The notes below the pieces were generated by a model. The model did no database searches. It saw nothing but the letters and a program-made list of their open reading frames with translations, and was not told where the DNA came from. Of a stretch of 59,093 nucleotides of DNA, positions 48,428 through 56,851 are shown piece after piece. Each line of letters opens with the position of its first letter. Within the stretch, counting starts at the first letter, position 1. Origin of the DNA: a virus. The stretch spans positions 1 to 59,093 of the IMG/VR virus record IMGVR_UViG_3300017782_004064; one strand, written 5' to 3'. The position numbers and the translations under genes were made by a program.

Positions 48428-49225
48428 ATGGAAGTAACTAATAGATTCACTAACTACAGTACGCCACCTTGCGAGGTAATTACGTACATTAAAGGAAAGT
48501 TTGTTGAGGAAGGCTCTAAGAAGAATGTCTCTCAAGCAATCATTGTGCGCATGAAGACGGAAGATGCCGAGAAGTTCATTGCACCTTTCCATGCCGCTAT
48601 GGAGGGCGTTAAGCAAAACTACATTGATGATGCTGTCACTCCTAAGCAGAAGAAGAAGGCTGAAGAGATCAAGCTTTCAGAGAAGCTACGAGAGCCTCGG
48701 GAAGTAGAAGACGGCTACCTAGAAGATACTGGCTACGTGCATATTGCTTTCAACCAAAGCGCTAACAAGGCAGTCCCTGTCAAGAACGTTAAAGGCGACA
48801 TTGTTAATGCCAACGCTGAAGAGTTCCGCTTTACTGGAGTCCGTGAATACACTAACCGCGAGAAGGTTGATGGCGAGTGGACAGATTGTGAATGGAAAGA
48901 GGTTGATGAAGAGTACGCTCACGGTGGAGACACTGTCATGTTAGGCTTTACAGCACGAGTTCCTGATGAGCTGTTTAATGACAAGGTTGCTTGCCCATTC
49001 TACTTGAAAGAAGTAATCCTAGTGAAGCGTGCAGATGTAGCACAGTCTAGCGGCTCTGGCGAGGGCGGCTCTACTGGTGGCGGTTTTAACTATGCAGATG
49101 TCTCTGACATTGCTGACGAGGACGTTGAAGTCTCTGAAGAAGCAATTGAAGATGTTCTGGATGATGACCTTCCTGATGAGCTAAAAGGCGAGGCTCCTAA
49201 AAAGAAGGCTGCTAATCAGTTTTAA
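48428..49225 (+). CDS. ssb: Single-stranded DNA-binding protein (T7 gp2.5-like role)
   Basis: The 265-aa protein has a beta-rich core (residues 1-200, including YIKGKFVEEGSKKNVSQAIIV and VMLGFTARVPDELFNDKVACPF), a Gly/Ser linker (about 204-217) and a strongly acidic tail (DEDVEVSEEAIEDVLDDDLP), finishing in ANQF. Acidic C-termini ending with Phe recruit replication partners in SSBs such as T7 gp2.5. It precedes primase-helicase and polymerase. Assignment rests on the tail and context. Confidence 0.75.
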   Translation: MEVTNRFTNYSTPPCEVITYIKGKFVEEGSKKNVSQAIIVRMKTEDAEKFIAPFHAAMEGVKQNYIDDAVTPKQKKKAEEIKLSEKLREPREVEDGYLEDTGYVHIAFNQSANKAVPVKNVKGDIVNANAEEFRFTGVREYTNREKVDGEWTDCEWKEVDEEYAHGGDTVMLGFTARVPDELFNDKVACPFYLKEVILVKRADVAQSSGSGEGGSTGGGFNYADVSDIADEDVEVSEEAIEDVLDDDLPDELKGEAPKKKAANQF

Positions 49226-49231
49226 CGATAT

Positions 49232-49301
49232 GCGGGGAGTCGTCTATATAGTAGGACGGTGGGTCGCCCCCATTAAGGAGATGCAAGCGCTTCCTCCCCG
49301 C
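49232..49301 (+). other. Structured RNA element between ssb and the next gene
   Basis: GCGGGGAG (49232-49239) is the exact reverse complement of CTCCCCGC (49294-49301), giving an 8-bp GC-rich outer stem around 54 nt. An inner hairpin GGG-TCG-CCC is also possible. No T run follows, so it is not a simple terminator. It lies just after the ssb stop and before the next ribosome binding site. Confidence 0.5.
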
Positions 49302-49328
49302 ACTTCAACTAACAGAAGGACTAAAAAG

Positions 49329-49469
49329 ATGCGTAAACTGCAAAATATAATTGATGGATGTAAGCTGGCAGGTTTCTGGTTTGCTGCTGCGGGTATTTTA
49401 CTTATACTCGGCTGGCTAACAATGGTTGGAGTAACGTCTTTACTTAATTACTTCGGAACGGCTATATAG
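49329..49469 (+). CDS. Single-TM small protein, 46 aa
   Basis: AAGGA lies nine bases before the ATG. The product has a basic helix then one membrane segment (about 13-40, FWFAAAGILLILGWLTMVGVT). An in-frame start at 49230 would translate the structured element and is rejected. The stop overlaps the primase GTG by one base. Confidence 0.55.
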   Translation: MRKLQNIIDGCKLAGFWFAAAGILLILGWLTMVGVTSLLNYFGTAI

Positions 49470-51157
49470 TGTTAGCTGCCAGATATCCCTGCCCAGCATG
49501 CAACTCTAGTGATAATCTCACACTTTACGGGGATGGTCATTGGTATTGCTTTACGGTAGGCTGCGAAGCTAAGATATCTAAAAAGCACTTCTCGCAGGTA
49601 GCTCCTGCCAAGGTGGAGTCCGAGGCGTATCTTGCAGCGGCTCTAGAAGAGCTTGATTTAAAAAAAGGAGGAACAAGAACAATGAGTAAGCCAGCTAAAG
49701 AGTATAAGTTCTTGAAAGGTGTTACCCAGGAACTAGAAGCGAGAGGAATCTCAGAAGATACCTGTCGAAAGTATAACTATCAGTGCGGGACTTACAAGGA
49801 TAATCCCTGTCAGATCGAGAACTACTATGATAAGGATCGGCAGCTAATCGGTCAGAAGCTGAAGTTCAACAGAGAAACTGCTAAGACCCCTTATATGACG
49901 ATAGGTACTGTTGATGATCTTTTTGGCAAGCATCTCTTTAAGATAGGCGGCAGAAGCATTGTCATCACTGAGGGAGCTATTGACTGCATGTCTCTGGCAG
50001 AAGTTCAAGGCTGTAAGTTCCCAGTAGTAAGTATTCCTAACGGGGCAGATGCTGCCAAGAAATGCTTAGAGAAGAACCATGATTGGCTGACAAGCAACTT
50101 TGAAACTATTGTCTTGATGTTCGATATGGACAAAGCTGGAAGGAAGGCTGTAGAGTCTTGTGCTCCACTGTTTACCACCTCGCAGCTAAAGATTGCAGAG
50201 CTACCTGCCAAGGACGCTAACGAGATGCTGACTACAGGGCGTGGCAAGGAGCTCTTGAGAGCTTACTTTGAAGCTAAGCCTTATAAGCTTGATTCTATCC
50301 TGCAGCCTTCAGAGATCACTATTGACCTCACTAAAAAGCGAGAATACGGGGAGTCCTACCCTTGGCCTACCTTGACAGAACTCTCTTACGGCATGCGTGA
50401 TAGCCAGTTTAATATGTGGCTTGGAGGGACAGGCATGGGCAAGACTACTATGTTTAAGCAGATCATTGCTGATAGAGTAACCTCTGGAGACAATGTTGGG
50501 ATCTTTCTAATGGAAGACCAGCCTGAAGACTCACTGTTGAGCCTAGCTGGAATGGTGGCTGGCAAGCGATTTGATAGTCCAGAGTTCCCTTTCGAGATGG
50601 CAGAGGCAGAGGCGGCTATCAAGCATATTCAAAAGCATGATAATCTGTATATTGGAGACAACTTCTTAAGTAGTGACATAAATGCAATGTTTAACAGTAT
50701 CCGTTTCATGGCAACTGCCTGTGGCTGTAAGTATATCTTCATTGATCACCTGACAACTCTCATAGACGGCCAGTCTGACGAGCTTCAGTTCACTAAGAAA
50801 TTATGTAAGGATATTGCGGGGTTACGAGAAGAGCTTAAAGTACATATTGAGTGCATTAGCCACATCCGTAAGAACGATAACAGTAAGGGAGCTGTTGAGG
50901 CTGGAGGAGATTACACGCTAGACAGCATCCAAGGAGGTGCTGCCCTTAAGCAGTACTGTAATAACATCTTTGGCATTAAAAAGAAGAAAGATGGCGAACT
51001 TAACGAGGGCTTCATTGAAGTCATGAAAGCAAGAGATGCTGGACATAACGTCGGAAAAAAGGTATACTTTAGATTCTTTCCTGAAAAAGGACTTACTATC
51101 GAGCAGGGGGAAGAAGGTTTTGATTATGATTTAACAGTAGTAGGAGAAAAAGCGTGA
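49469..51157 (+). CDS. Primase-helicase (T7 gp4-like)
   Basis: The 562-aa protein has, in order, a Cys4-type zinc-binding domain (CPAC at 8-11, then WYCFTVGC), a TOPRIM primase core with E168 (ITEGAID) and D219/D221 (MFDMDKAG), and a DnaB-type helicase with Walker A GGTGMGKT (319-326), Walker B-like YIFIDHLTTL and a late GGDYTLDSIQGGAALKQ region. It primes and unwinds at the fork with the T7-like polymerase. The start is GTG. An internal ATG with a strong ribosome binding site (49682) would give a helicase form lacking the zinc domain. Confidence 0.95.
   Translation: MLAARYPCPACNSSDNLTLYGDGHWYCFTVGCEAKISKKHFSQVAPAKVESEAYLAAALEELDLKKGGTRTMSKPAKEYKFLKGVTQELEARGISEDTCRKYNYQCGTYKDNPCQIENYYDKDRQLIGQKLKFNRETAKTPYMTIGTVDDLFGKHLFKIGGRSIVITEGAIDCMSLAEVQGCKFPVVSIPNGADAAKKCLEKNHDWLTSNFETIVLMFDMDKAGRKAVESCAPLFTTSQLKIAELPAKDANEMLTTGRGKELLRAYFEAKPYKLDSILQPSEITIDLTKKREYGESYPWPTLTELSYGMRDSQFNMWLGGTGMGKTTMFKQIIADRVTSGDNVGIFLMEDQPEDSLLSLAGMVAGKRFDSPEFPFEMAEAEAAIKHIQKHDNLYIGDNFLSSDINAMFNSIRFMATACGCKYIFIDHLTTLIDGQSDELQFTKKLCKDIAGLREELKVHIECISHIRKNDNSKGAVEAGGDYTLDSIQGGAALKQYCNNIFGIKKKKDGELNEGFIEVMKARDAGHNVGKKVYFRFFPEKGLTIEQGEEGFDYDLTVVGEKA
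49667..49684 (+). promoter_or_regulatory. Internal ribosome binding site and start of a short helicase form
   Basis: GGAGG (49667-49671) precedes ATG 49682 by ten bases, in frame with the primase-helicase at residue 72. It is a far better start site than the GTG of the full-length protein. T7 gene 4 makes 4A and 4B forms in exactly this way. Confidence 0.7.
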
Positions 51158-51357
51158 ATAAAGAACGAGAAGTAATTATCCCGTACAGTGCGCTCCGTAA
51201 GCTGGCCTATGATAGCTTCACTTTAAAGCTGCTTAACATTCCACGGCTTGAGAGCTTAGGTCTATTTGAAGACATTTTCGGAGAGGACTTTTCTTTTCCG
51301 TCTGAGAAGGAAGTTGATTTAGAGATATCACAATATGTGAGGTTAGAAGATGATTAA
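51154..51357 (+). CDS. Unrecognised 67-aa protein
   Basis: GTG start with GGAG upstream, overlapping the primase-helicase stop by 4 bp. The small acidic product (IPYSALRKLAYDSFTLKLLNI...GLFEDIFGEDF) has no recognised family. It lies in the replication operon between helicase and polymerase. Confidence 0.6.
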   Translation: MNKEREVIIPYSALRKLAYDSFTLKLLNIPRLESLGLFEDIFGEDFSFPSEKEVDLEISQYVRLEDD

Positions 51358-51655
51358 AATAGCGTACCATAGCCCAGAGTCAGAATACATCCTAATAGAG
51401 ACTGATTACTATTACGTAACTTTAATGAAGCTTACAGTGGGCGATAGCTACCGTGCCAGCGCTATTGATAAGCGTGACGGCTACCTAGAGTGGGAGGCAG
51501 ACTACTCCCCTGCCAAATATAGCTTTACAGAGGCTCTTGATGACTTCCTTACGAAGTACTGCCAAGAGAAAGGTTTCCAGGACGGATTTGAAAGCTATTC
51601 GCATTGGGGTCTTTTCGCAACTGACTATAACACCGATTCTGACGTAATTAAATGA
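51350..51655 (+). CDS. Unrecognised 101-aa protein
   Basis: This protein is rich in Tyr, Asp and Glu, beta-like at the N-terminus (IKIAYHSPESEYILIETDYYYVTL), then helical (FTEALDDFLTKYCQEKGF). ATGA-type overlaps on both sides. No function is recognised. Confidence 0.6.
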   Translation: MIKIAYHSPESEYILIETDYYYVTLMKLTVGDSYRASAIDKRDGYLEWEADYSPAKYSFTEALDDFLTKYCQEKGFQDGFESYSHWGLFATDYNTDSDVIK

Positions 51656-51840
51656 AAGAAGTCACTATCATACAGCACGGTAAGGACGGCTTCACAGTGA
51701 AGTGGAAGAGTGCTGACAGTGGCGAAGAGAAGACTAAACATTTCAATCAAGTGCATTTACTGCCTCACTTCCTAATGGAGCTAGAGCTGAATTGCCAGAT
51801 GAGACGAGAACAAGTAACTATTAAGAAAGTAGGCTGGTAA
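51652..51840 (+). CDS. Unrecognised 62-aa protein
   Basis: This small beta-rich protein (EVTIIQHGKDGFTVKWKSADSG) has a short helical end. Its stop overlaps the polymerase ATG by one base. A polymerase accessory role is possible from position only. Confidence 0.6.
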   Translation: MKEVTIIQHGKDGFTVKWKSADSGEEKTKHFNQVHLLPHFLMELELNCQMRREQVTIKKVGW

Positions 51841-53984
51841 TGAGGCTAGTAGTAGATTTAGAGACAGATGGCCTTTTGCCTGAGCTAACCAAAATACACT
51901 GTATAGCGGCACAAGATCCAGAGACGCTGAAGAGGTACGGTTTCACGACAGACGACTCTGATGAGTATGGTTCTATCGAGGAAGGGATTGAGTTTCTAAA
52001 GACAGCGGACTGCTTGATAGCTCACAATGGAGTTAACTTTGATTTCGAGGTGTTTCGTAAGCTATATGACTGGTATCCAGAGAATACTATCGACACAATT
52101 GTCCTCTCACAGCTGATTAAGTCTGACATTAAAGATTCCGATTTCCAGTATTTTAATCTTCCACTGCATGATGACCAGAAGATGCCTGGCAAGTACCTAG
52201 GAAGCCATGCCTTGGCAGCATGGGGCTACCGCTTGAAAGAGCATAAGGGAGACTACGGAGTTGATGAGGACGGTAAGCCGATAGAAGGCTGCTGGGAAAC
52301 CTTCAGTGCCGAGATGATGAAGTATTGTGTTCAAGATACCTACATTACAGTGAAGCTGTTAAAGCTGTTAGAAGCACGAAATTACTCAAAGCAGGCTATC
52401 GAGCTGGAGCATGATGTTGCTCGCATACTACAGAAACAGGAAAAGACGGGAGTATACTTCAACAAAGCTAAGGCTGAAGAGCTCTACTCGACGTTAGCTG
52501 GCAGACGCCAGGAAATCAAGGACACCTTGCGAGCTAAGTACAAAGGGAAGAAGATTCCTATGAAGACTCCGCAATACTATACAGCAGAGCTTTACCTAGG
52601 CGATGAAGAGCACATCCTAAAAGGCGCTACTAAAAAGAAAGTGGAAGAGCAGCTGCGCAAACTGAAGGCATCTAATAAGGAGCGTCTAGGCAATGTTACT
52701 TTCAAGAAACTCTTTGATTTAATTGAGACAGGGCCTATTAAGATTAAGGAAGTAAATTTCAATCCCGCATCTAGACAGCAGATTGGAGTAGTCCTTCAAG
52801 AATACCACGGATGGAAGCCTAAAGAGTTTACTGATACTGGCCAGCCTAAGATTGACGAGACTGTTCTTGAAGGCCTACCTTACGAGGAAGCTAAGTTGTT
52901 TAATGAGTATTTGCTTATTCAGAAGCGGATTGGAATGGTCTGTGAAGGGACTCACTCATGGCTTAACCACTGTAAAGAGGATAACCGGATTCATGGTCGC
53001 ATGAAGCACAACGGAGCAGTGACTGGAAGAGGAACACATTCTAGCCCTAACCTAGGACAAGTGCCAGCTGCATATAGCCCTTACGGTGTGGAGTGCCGAG
53101 AAATGTTTACAGTCCCCGAAGGCTATGTCCTAGTTGGTTCTGATGCGTCAGGCTTAGAGCTTCGCTGCTTAGCGAATTACTTAAAGCTGTACGACGGCGG
53201 AGTCTACGAGAAGGCGGCTTGCTACGGCACTAAAGAAGAAGGCACTGATGTGCACACTATTAATCAGCACTCAGCAGAGCTTGAATCAAGAGACCTTGCT
53301 AAGAAGTTTATTTACACATGGCTCTATGGAGGAGGCAACTATAAGATTGGTCTTACAGTAGGTGTTACTGATGAGGACATTGCAGAGGCTAGAGAGACTC
53401 ACCAGCGCATGGTAGAGTTCCAGAAAGATGGCGGTAAGTTATACGGAGTTCCAGAATACGCTCTACTGGGAAAGGCACTCTATTACTTCAAGATGCAGAA
53501 CGAAACGGCTATCAAGCAGAAGAGACAGCCAAAGCGCTATGACGTTAAGGATTGGGCAGCGTGGATCAAAGGCTACACACTTAAAGAGAAGTTCTTGGCA
53601 GCTAACCCTGCAATTAACGAGCTCAGGACGGCTGTAGAGGAGGCTGTAGAGGAAAGAGGCTTCTTAGAGGGGCTTGATGGGCGAGAGTTACACATTAGGT
53701 CTGCTTATGCGGCTCTGAATACGTTACTACAGTCCGCTGGTGCTATTATTTGTAAGCAGTGGATGGTGCAGGTTAACAAGGAGATTGACCGTAGAGGGCT
53801 TGACGCTAAGCAGGTACTCTGGGTACATGACGAACTACAAATTGAATCTCACAAGGACTGTGCAGAAGAAGTTGCCAAGATCTGTGAGGAGGAAATGAAA
53901 ACAGTGGGAGAGAAGTTTTTGCACTGGGATTGCCCTTTAGAAGCTGAGGCTGAAATTGGAGCTACCTGGGCAGAGACTCACTAG
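51840..53984 (+). CDS. DNA polymerase, family A, T7-like
   Basis: The 714-aa protein has an N-terminal 3'-5' exonuclease: DLETDG (Exo I, ~6-11), LIAHNGVNFDFEVF (Exo II) and YCVQDTYITVKL (Exo III). Its polymerase domain has motif A with D435 (SDASGLELR), motif B R484...K488, K489, F490, Y492 (LAKKFIYTWLYGG) and motif C H663-D664-E665 (VHDELQIE). Length and motif spacing match T7 DNA polymerase (704 aa). Tyr492 at the T7 Tyr526 position predicts poor discrimination against dideoxynucleotides. No 5'-3' exonuclease domain is fused; that function is the separate gene at 54392. Confidence 0.97.
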   Translation: MRLVVDLETDGLLPELTKIHCIAAQDPETLKRYGFTTDDSDEYGSIEEGIEFLKTADCLIAHNGVNFDFEVFRKLYDWYPENTIDTIVLSQLIKSDIKDSDFQYFNLPLHDDQKMPGKYLGSHALAAWGYRLKEHKGDYGVDEDGKPIEGCWETFSAEMMKYCVQDTYITVKLLKLLEARNYSKQAIELEHDVARILQKQEKTGVYFNKAKAEELYSTLAGRRQEIKDTLRAKYKGKKIPMKTPQYYTAELYLGDEEHILKGATKKKVEEQLRKLKASNKERLGNVTFKKLFDLIETGPIKIKEVNFNPASRQQIGVVLQEYHGWKPKEFTDTGQPKIDETVLEGLPYEEAKLFNEYLLIQKRIGMVCEGTHSWLNHCKEDNRIHGRMKHNGAVTGRGTHSSPNLGQVPAAYSPYGVECREMFTVPEGYVLVGSDASGLELRCLANYLKLYDGGVYEKAACYGTKEEGTDVHTINQHSAELESRDLAKKFIYTWLYGGGNYKIGLTVGVTDEDIAEARETHQRMVEFQKDGGKLYGVPEYALLGKALYYFKMQNETAIKQKRQPKRYDVKDWAAWIKGYTLKEKFLAANPAINELRTAVEEAVEERGFLEGLDGRELHIRSAYAALNTLLQSAGAIICKQWMVQVNKEIDRRGLDAKQVLWVHDELQIESHKDCAEEVAKICEEEMKTVGEKFLHWDCPLEAEAEIGATWAETH

Positions 53985-53989
53985 TACAT

Positions 53990-54391
53990 ATGGATAATTC
54001 AATTAAAGGTACAGCTACTGAGCTGCTGGTGGAAGCATATTATACAGCGAGAGGGTTCTACACATTTAGACCTACTTGCCAGCACTCCTCTATAGATTTA
54101 GTAGTCAATAAGCATAACAGGTACTACGCTGTGCAGACTAAGTTTGCTGGCTGGGTAAACCACAGAGACCATCAGAGGCTGCGAGTGAAGACGAACATTC
54201 CAGCTGAGGAGGACAACCTGGCGTACTATGATCTGTTCTTAGCAGTAGATAAAGATGAGAGGATCTGGGAGATACCAGCTAACTTTCTAACTACTGGCAC
54301 GATCATCCTTGACAGCACTCAATACAATTTCAACAGTCAGTGGGATAAGTTCTTAGTGAAAGCTGGCAAATCAAAGATACTGGAGAATTAG
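53990..54391 (+). CDS. PD-(D/E)XK endonuclease-like protein (PF11645 type)
   Basis: Residues E11 (KGTATELLVEAYYTARGF), D36 (SSIDLVV) and Q49-T-K51 (YYAVQTK) form the classic E...D...QxK arrangement in a 133-aa protein. Related small nucleases include archaeal-type resolvases and phage endonucleases. In place of the T7 gene 3 endonuclease, it may resolve replication intermediates or degrade host DNA. It starts 5 bp after the polymerase stop. Confidence 0.8.
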   Translation: MDNSIKGTATELLVEAYYTARGFYTFRPTCQHSSIDLVVNKHNRYYAVQTKFAGWVNHRDHQRLRVKTNIPAEEDNLAYYDLFLAVDKDERIWEIPANFLTTGTIILDSTQYNFNSQWDKFLVKAGKSKILEN

Positions 54392-55150
54392 ATGAAAAAA
54401 CACTTACTAATTGATGCGGACATCCCAGCATACCAAGCCTGCTCAGCGCACATGAATGAGGTTGGCTATGAGATTGGTGATGACATGGTGTACAGCTGGA
54501 CAGTTAATCTGACAGACGCTGAGCAGATGGCAGTTAGCCTGATAGAAACGATGGTGAAGACACTGAAAGCAGATAGCTGCATGTTAGCCTTGACTGGAAA
54601 GGAAAACTTTCGTAAGGATCTTCTTCCCAGCTATAAGGACCCTCGCAGCAAAACTAAGAAGCCGTTAGCTCACACAGCGGTGCGTCAGGCTCTAACAGAT
54701 AAGTACGAGACTGTTCTTGTGAGTGGCATTGAGGGCGATGACGTACTAGGTATACTATCTACGAGTCCAGAGTACATGGCAGATCATCAGAAGATTATTG
54801 TAAGCATTGATAAAGACTTCAAGACTATTCCAGGCTGGCTGTACAACCCAACTGAGAGAACGCTTACAGAGGTTACTGAAGAGGACGCTGACCGCTACTT
54901 GTATATTCAAGCCATTGCTGGAGACCGTACTGATAACTACCTAGGCATTACAGGCTACGGAGAGAAGACTGCAGAGAAATACTTGGCAGGAGTTCCTCAT
55001 GAAGATTTATGGAAGAAAACACTTGAACTGTATCTTAATAAAGGATATACTGAAGAGGAAGCGTTAGTTCAGCTACGATGTGCAAGAATCTTACGTTACG
55101 AGGATTGGGATAATGAGACCAGTAAGCCTAGACTCTTTGTTCCTGAGTAA
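54392..55150 (+). CDS. 5'-3' exonuclease / flap endonuclease-like (T7 gp6 role)
   Basis: The 252-aa protein has the family's acidic sites: LIDADI (5-10), EGDDVLG (114-120) and SIDKDFKT, followed by the helix-hairpin-helix area AGDRTDNYLGITGYGEKTAEKYL, which binds DNA. It would remove RNA primers and degrade host DNA, supplying the activity missing from the polymerase. It follows the nuclease gene without a gap. Confidence 0.93.
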   Translation: MKKHLLIDADIPAYQACSAHMNEVGYEIGDDMVYSWTVNLTDAEQMAVSLIETMVKTLKADSCMLALTGKENFRKDLLPSYKDPRSKTKKPLAHTAVRQALTDKYETVLVSGIEGDDVLGILSTSPEYMADHQKIIVSIDKDFKTIPGWLYNPTERTLTEVTEEDADRYLYIQAIAGDRTDNYLGITGYGEKTAEKYLAGVPHEDLWKKTLELYLNKGYTEEEALVQLRCARILRYEDWDNETSKPRLFVPE

Positions 55151-55472
55151 GTTCTATTACGTTAGGAGACACTTACATTCGGAATATGTAGGACCTTTCC
55201 TAACTAAGAAGAAAGCTTCTGAGTACATCAGGCAGAACGGGTTGAGACTGCTGCAGCCGCTTGATCATCCACGGGCTAACGAACTTAGGGACGATGTAGC
55301 ATATATATTCACTTACGAAGTCTATCGACAGCACATCCAACGAAGAGCTCAGCAGAGTTTACATACTAACAAGAAATGGAAGACGTACTGTAAGGAATTT
55401 TCAGACCACTCTAAAAAACGAAGAAGAAGGATACACTATAATGGCAGAGGATATTTTAAAGACCGCTTTTGA
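55113..55472 (+). CDS. Unrecognised basic protein, 119 aa
   Basis: The ATG at 55113, with AGGA eight bases upstream, lies inside the exonuclease 3' end (38-bp overlap). The C-terminus runs 32 bp into the MazG-like gene. The product is strongly basic (KFYYVRRHLHSEY; SKKRRRRIHYNGRGYFKDR) with a small mixed core. DNA or RNA binding is likely from charge, but unproven. Confidence 0.6.
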   Translation: MRPVSLDSLFLSKFYYVRRHLHSEYVGPFLTKKKASEYIRQNGLRLLQPLDHPRANELRDDVAYIFTYEVYRQHIQRRAQQSLHTNKKWKTYCKEFSDHSKKRRRRIHYNGRGYFKDRF

Positions 55473-55872
55473 GTGGGCAAAGGACTTTGAGCTAGAAGGC
55501 ATTGAAGAGAATCTCTACGAAGCTGAGGGCTTGAAAGTCATCGACACTAATAAGGTAATGGATACCACTTTAGATTTGGCCTTTGAGGAGCTCCGTGAGA
55601 CAGAAAGAGCATACGTGTCAGCCGCTAACGAGACAGAAATTGTTGATGGGTACTGTGATCTAGCCTTCGTGGCTCTTAACGGCATCTATAAGACATTCCG
55701 CTACCTAGGACAAACTCACGAGCAGGCTGTGGAGAATGCTGAGGAGAGCCTTCGTAGAGTGTGTGCTGCCAACAGCTCTAAGAAGATCGATGGACAAGTT
55801 ACGAAGAACGCTAATGGTAAAGTAATTAAGCCTGAGGATTTCCAACCACCTACTTTCTGGGACCTAGTGTAG
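55441..55872 (+). CDS. MazG-like nucleotide pyrophosphohydrolase
   Basis: The 143-aa all-alpha protein has metal-binding acidic residues in helices: FEELRETERAYVSAANETEIVDGYCDLAFVAL, then AVENAEESLRRVCAANSSKK and a short GKVIKPEDFQPP end. The pattern matches phage MazG-type or phosphoribosyl-ATP pyrophosphohydrolase-like proteins. It could clean the nucleotide pool or lower (p)ppGpp, as proposed for phage MazG; the substrate is not known. Confidence 0.75.
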   Translation: MAEDILKTAFEWAKDFELEGIEENLYEAEGLKVIDTNKVMDTTLDLAFEELRETERAYVSAANETEIVDGYCDLAFVALNGIYKTFRYLGQTHEQAVENAEESLRRVCAANSSKKIDGQVTKNANGKVIKPEDFQPPTFWDLV

Positions 55873-55874
55873 CC

Positions 55875-56009
55875 ATGCGTATAGTTAATCTCGTAATAAT
55901 TTTAGTTATAGCTAGTATAATAGGGTTGGTATTTGCTGGGATGTCTGATATAATACGAGGTAACATGAGTAAACCTAAATTCATAACGATCGAGGTTCCA
56001 CATGGATGA
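55875..56009 (+). CDS. Small membrane protein, 44 aa
   Basis: One hydrophobic segment (about 3-23, IVNLVIILVIASIIGLVFAG) is followed by a short basic/polar tail. The stop overlaps the next gene by 8 bp. Function is unknown. Confidence 0.5.
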   Translation: MRIVNLVIILVIASIIGLVFAGMSDIIRGNMSKPKFITIEVPHG

Positions 56010-56253
56010 AGAGATATTTCCTAAGATTCTACAGCAACGATTAATCGCACAGCATAAGGATCTGAACCCTTTTCCCAACACCTGTTTAGTTCCTCGCTAT
56101 TTGGAGTCTAGGTTTAAACGGGAGGCACTTCTGTCAGTTACGATAGATCTAGAACCTACCGGAGAAGAGCTGAATATCAAAGCGGCCGGATTCGATATAA
56201 TATTTGCGGATGTCTCGCAAGTGCAGCTAACATACACACATAAGGAAGATTAA
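56002..56253 (+). CDS. Unrecognised 83-aa protein
   Basis: This mixed alpha/beta protein has a helical N-terminus (EEIFPKILQQRLIAQHKDL) and two strands (LSVTIDLEPTGEELNIK, DIIFADVSQVQLTYT). The stop is one base before the next start. No family is recognised. Confidence 0.6.
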   Translation: MDEEIFPKILQQRLIAQHKDLNPFPNTCLVPRYLESRFKREALLSVTIDLEPTGEELNIKAAGFDIIFADVSQVQLTYTHKED

Positions 56254-56254
56254 A

Positions 56255-56740
56255 ATGAAACCATCATCAGCAAAAGCAAAAGGGCGTAAGCATCAGCAGT
56301 TTGTGCGGGATAGCTTACTAGACACCTTCCCAGAAGTACTGGAAGAGGACGACGTTAAGAGCACCTCAATGGGAGCAGGTGGTGAGGATATTCTCTTAAG
56401 CCCTCTAGCTCGTAAGTATGTGCCGTTCAGCATCGAGTGTAAGCACCGTAACAAGTTTGCAATCTATTCAGTGATGGAGCAAGCTAAAGACAACGCTAAC
56501 GGACATGTACCACTCGGAGTTATCAGGCAGGACAGATCAGAAGCCTTAGCAGTAGTGCCTTTCGAGTTCTTTCTAGACATGTTGAAAGTGTACAGTGAAA
56601 AGAAAAATAAAAAAGTAGTTGACTACGGAGACGATTTGCTTCAGAAAGATACTGTAGAGTTATTTGAGTTAAACAGTTCTTATAGGGTATCGCTTGATGA
56701 TGTGTATGACAGAGAAAATTCTCTTGACGAGTACGACTAA
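56255..56740 (+). CDS. PD-(D/E)XK nuclease-like protein, 161 aa
   Basis: The core has MGAGGEDILLSPLA (E44, D45) and FSIECKH (E61, K63), the acidic pair and ExK of the PD-(D/E)XK fold. YSVMEQAKDNANG follows, as in phage resolvase/endonuclease-type proteins. It may process branched DNA during replication or packaging. It is the last gene of the replication block, followed by a promoter and terminator ahead of nrdA. Confidence 0.75.
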   Translation: MKPSSAKAKGRKHQQFVRDSLLDTFPEVLEEDDVKSTSMGAGGEDILLSPLARKYVPFSIECKHRNKFAIYSVMEQAKDNANGHVPLGVIRQDRSEALAVVPFEFFLDMLKVYSEKKNKKVVDYGDDLLQKDTVELFELNSSYRVSLDDVYDRENSLDEYD

Positions 56741-56753
56741 TCCGTGTTATAAT
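56724..56753 (+). promoter_or_regulatory. Promoter just upstream of the nrdA leader terminator
   Basis: TTGACG (56724-56729) lies 18 bp from a perfect TATAAT (56748-56753). The -35 is inside the end of the nuclease gene. The transcript would start at about 56760 and meet a terminator hairpin within 60 nt. Confidence 0.6.
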
Positions 56754-56785
56754 ATAGGTTCACATACCTTAATAAAATACCTCCT

Positions 56786-56820
56786 CCCCAGCTGGGCTAG
56801 CGTTTGGCTGGGGTTTTTTA
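56786..56820 (+). terminator. Intrinsic terminator/attenuator in the nrdA leader
   Basis: CCCCAGC (56786-56792) pairs with GCTGGGG (56807-56813), followed by six T. A competing 10-bp palindrome CCCAGCTGGG (56788-56797) uses part of the same sequence. It both ends upstream transcripts and could attenuate the short promoter at 56724. Confidence 0.8.
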
Positions 56821-56851
56821 TTCCCAAAATTTAGCCATAAAGGAACGCACA

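Noticed and set aside
48428-49225. Phage RNA polymerase or sigma factor in or near the replication block
   Set aside because: I looked for T7-type RNA polymerase motifs and sigma-like helices in all larger proteins and saw none; host-type promoters are present instead.
49230-49328. N-terminal extension of the 46-aa membrane protein from ATG 49230
   Set aside because: It would translate through the 8-bp stem element, has no proper ribosome binding site, and a well-placed AAGGA lies before ATG 49329.
56804-56851. Upstream TTG start for nrdA
   Set aside because: It is inside the terminator stem; ATG 56852 has AAGGA at the right distance and the homologous N-terminus begins there.
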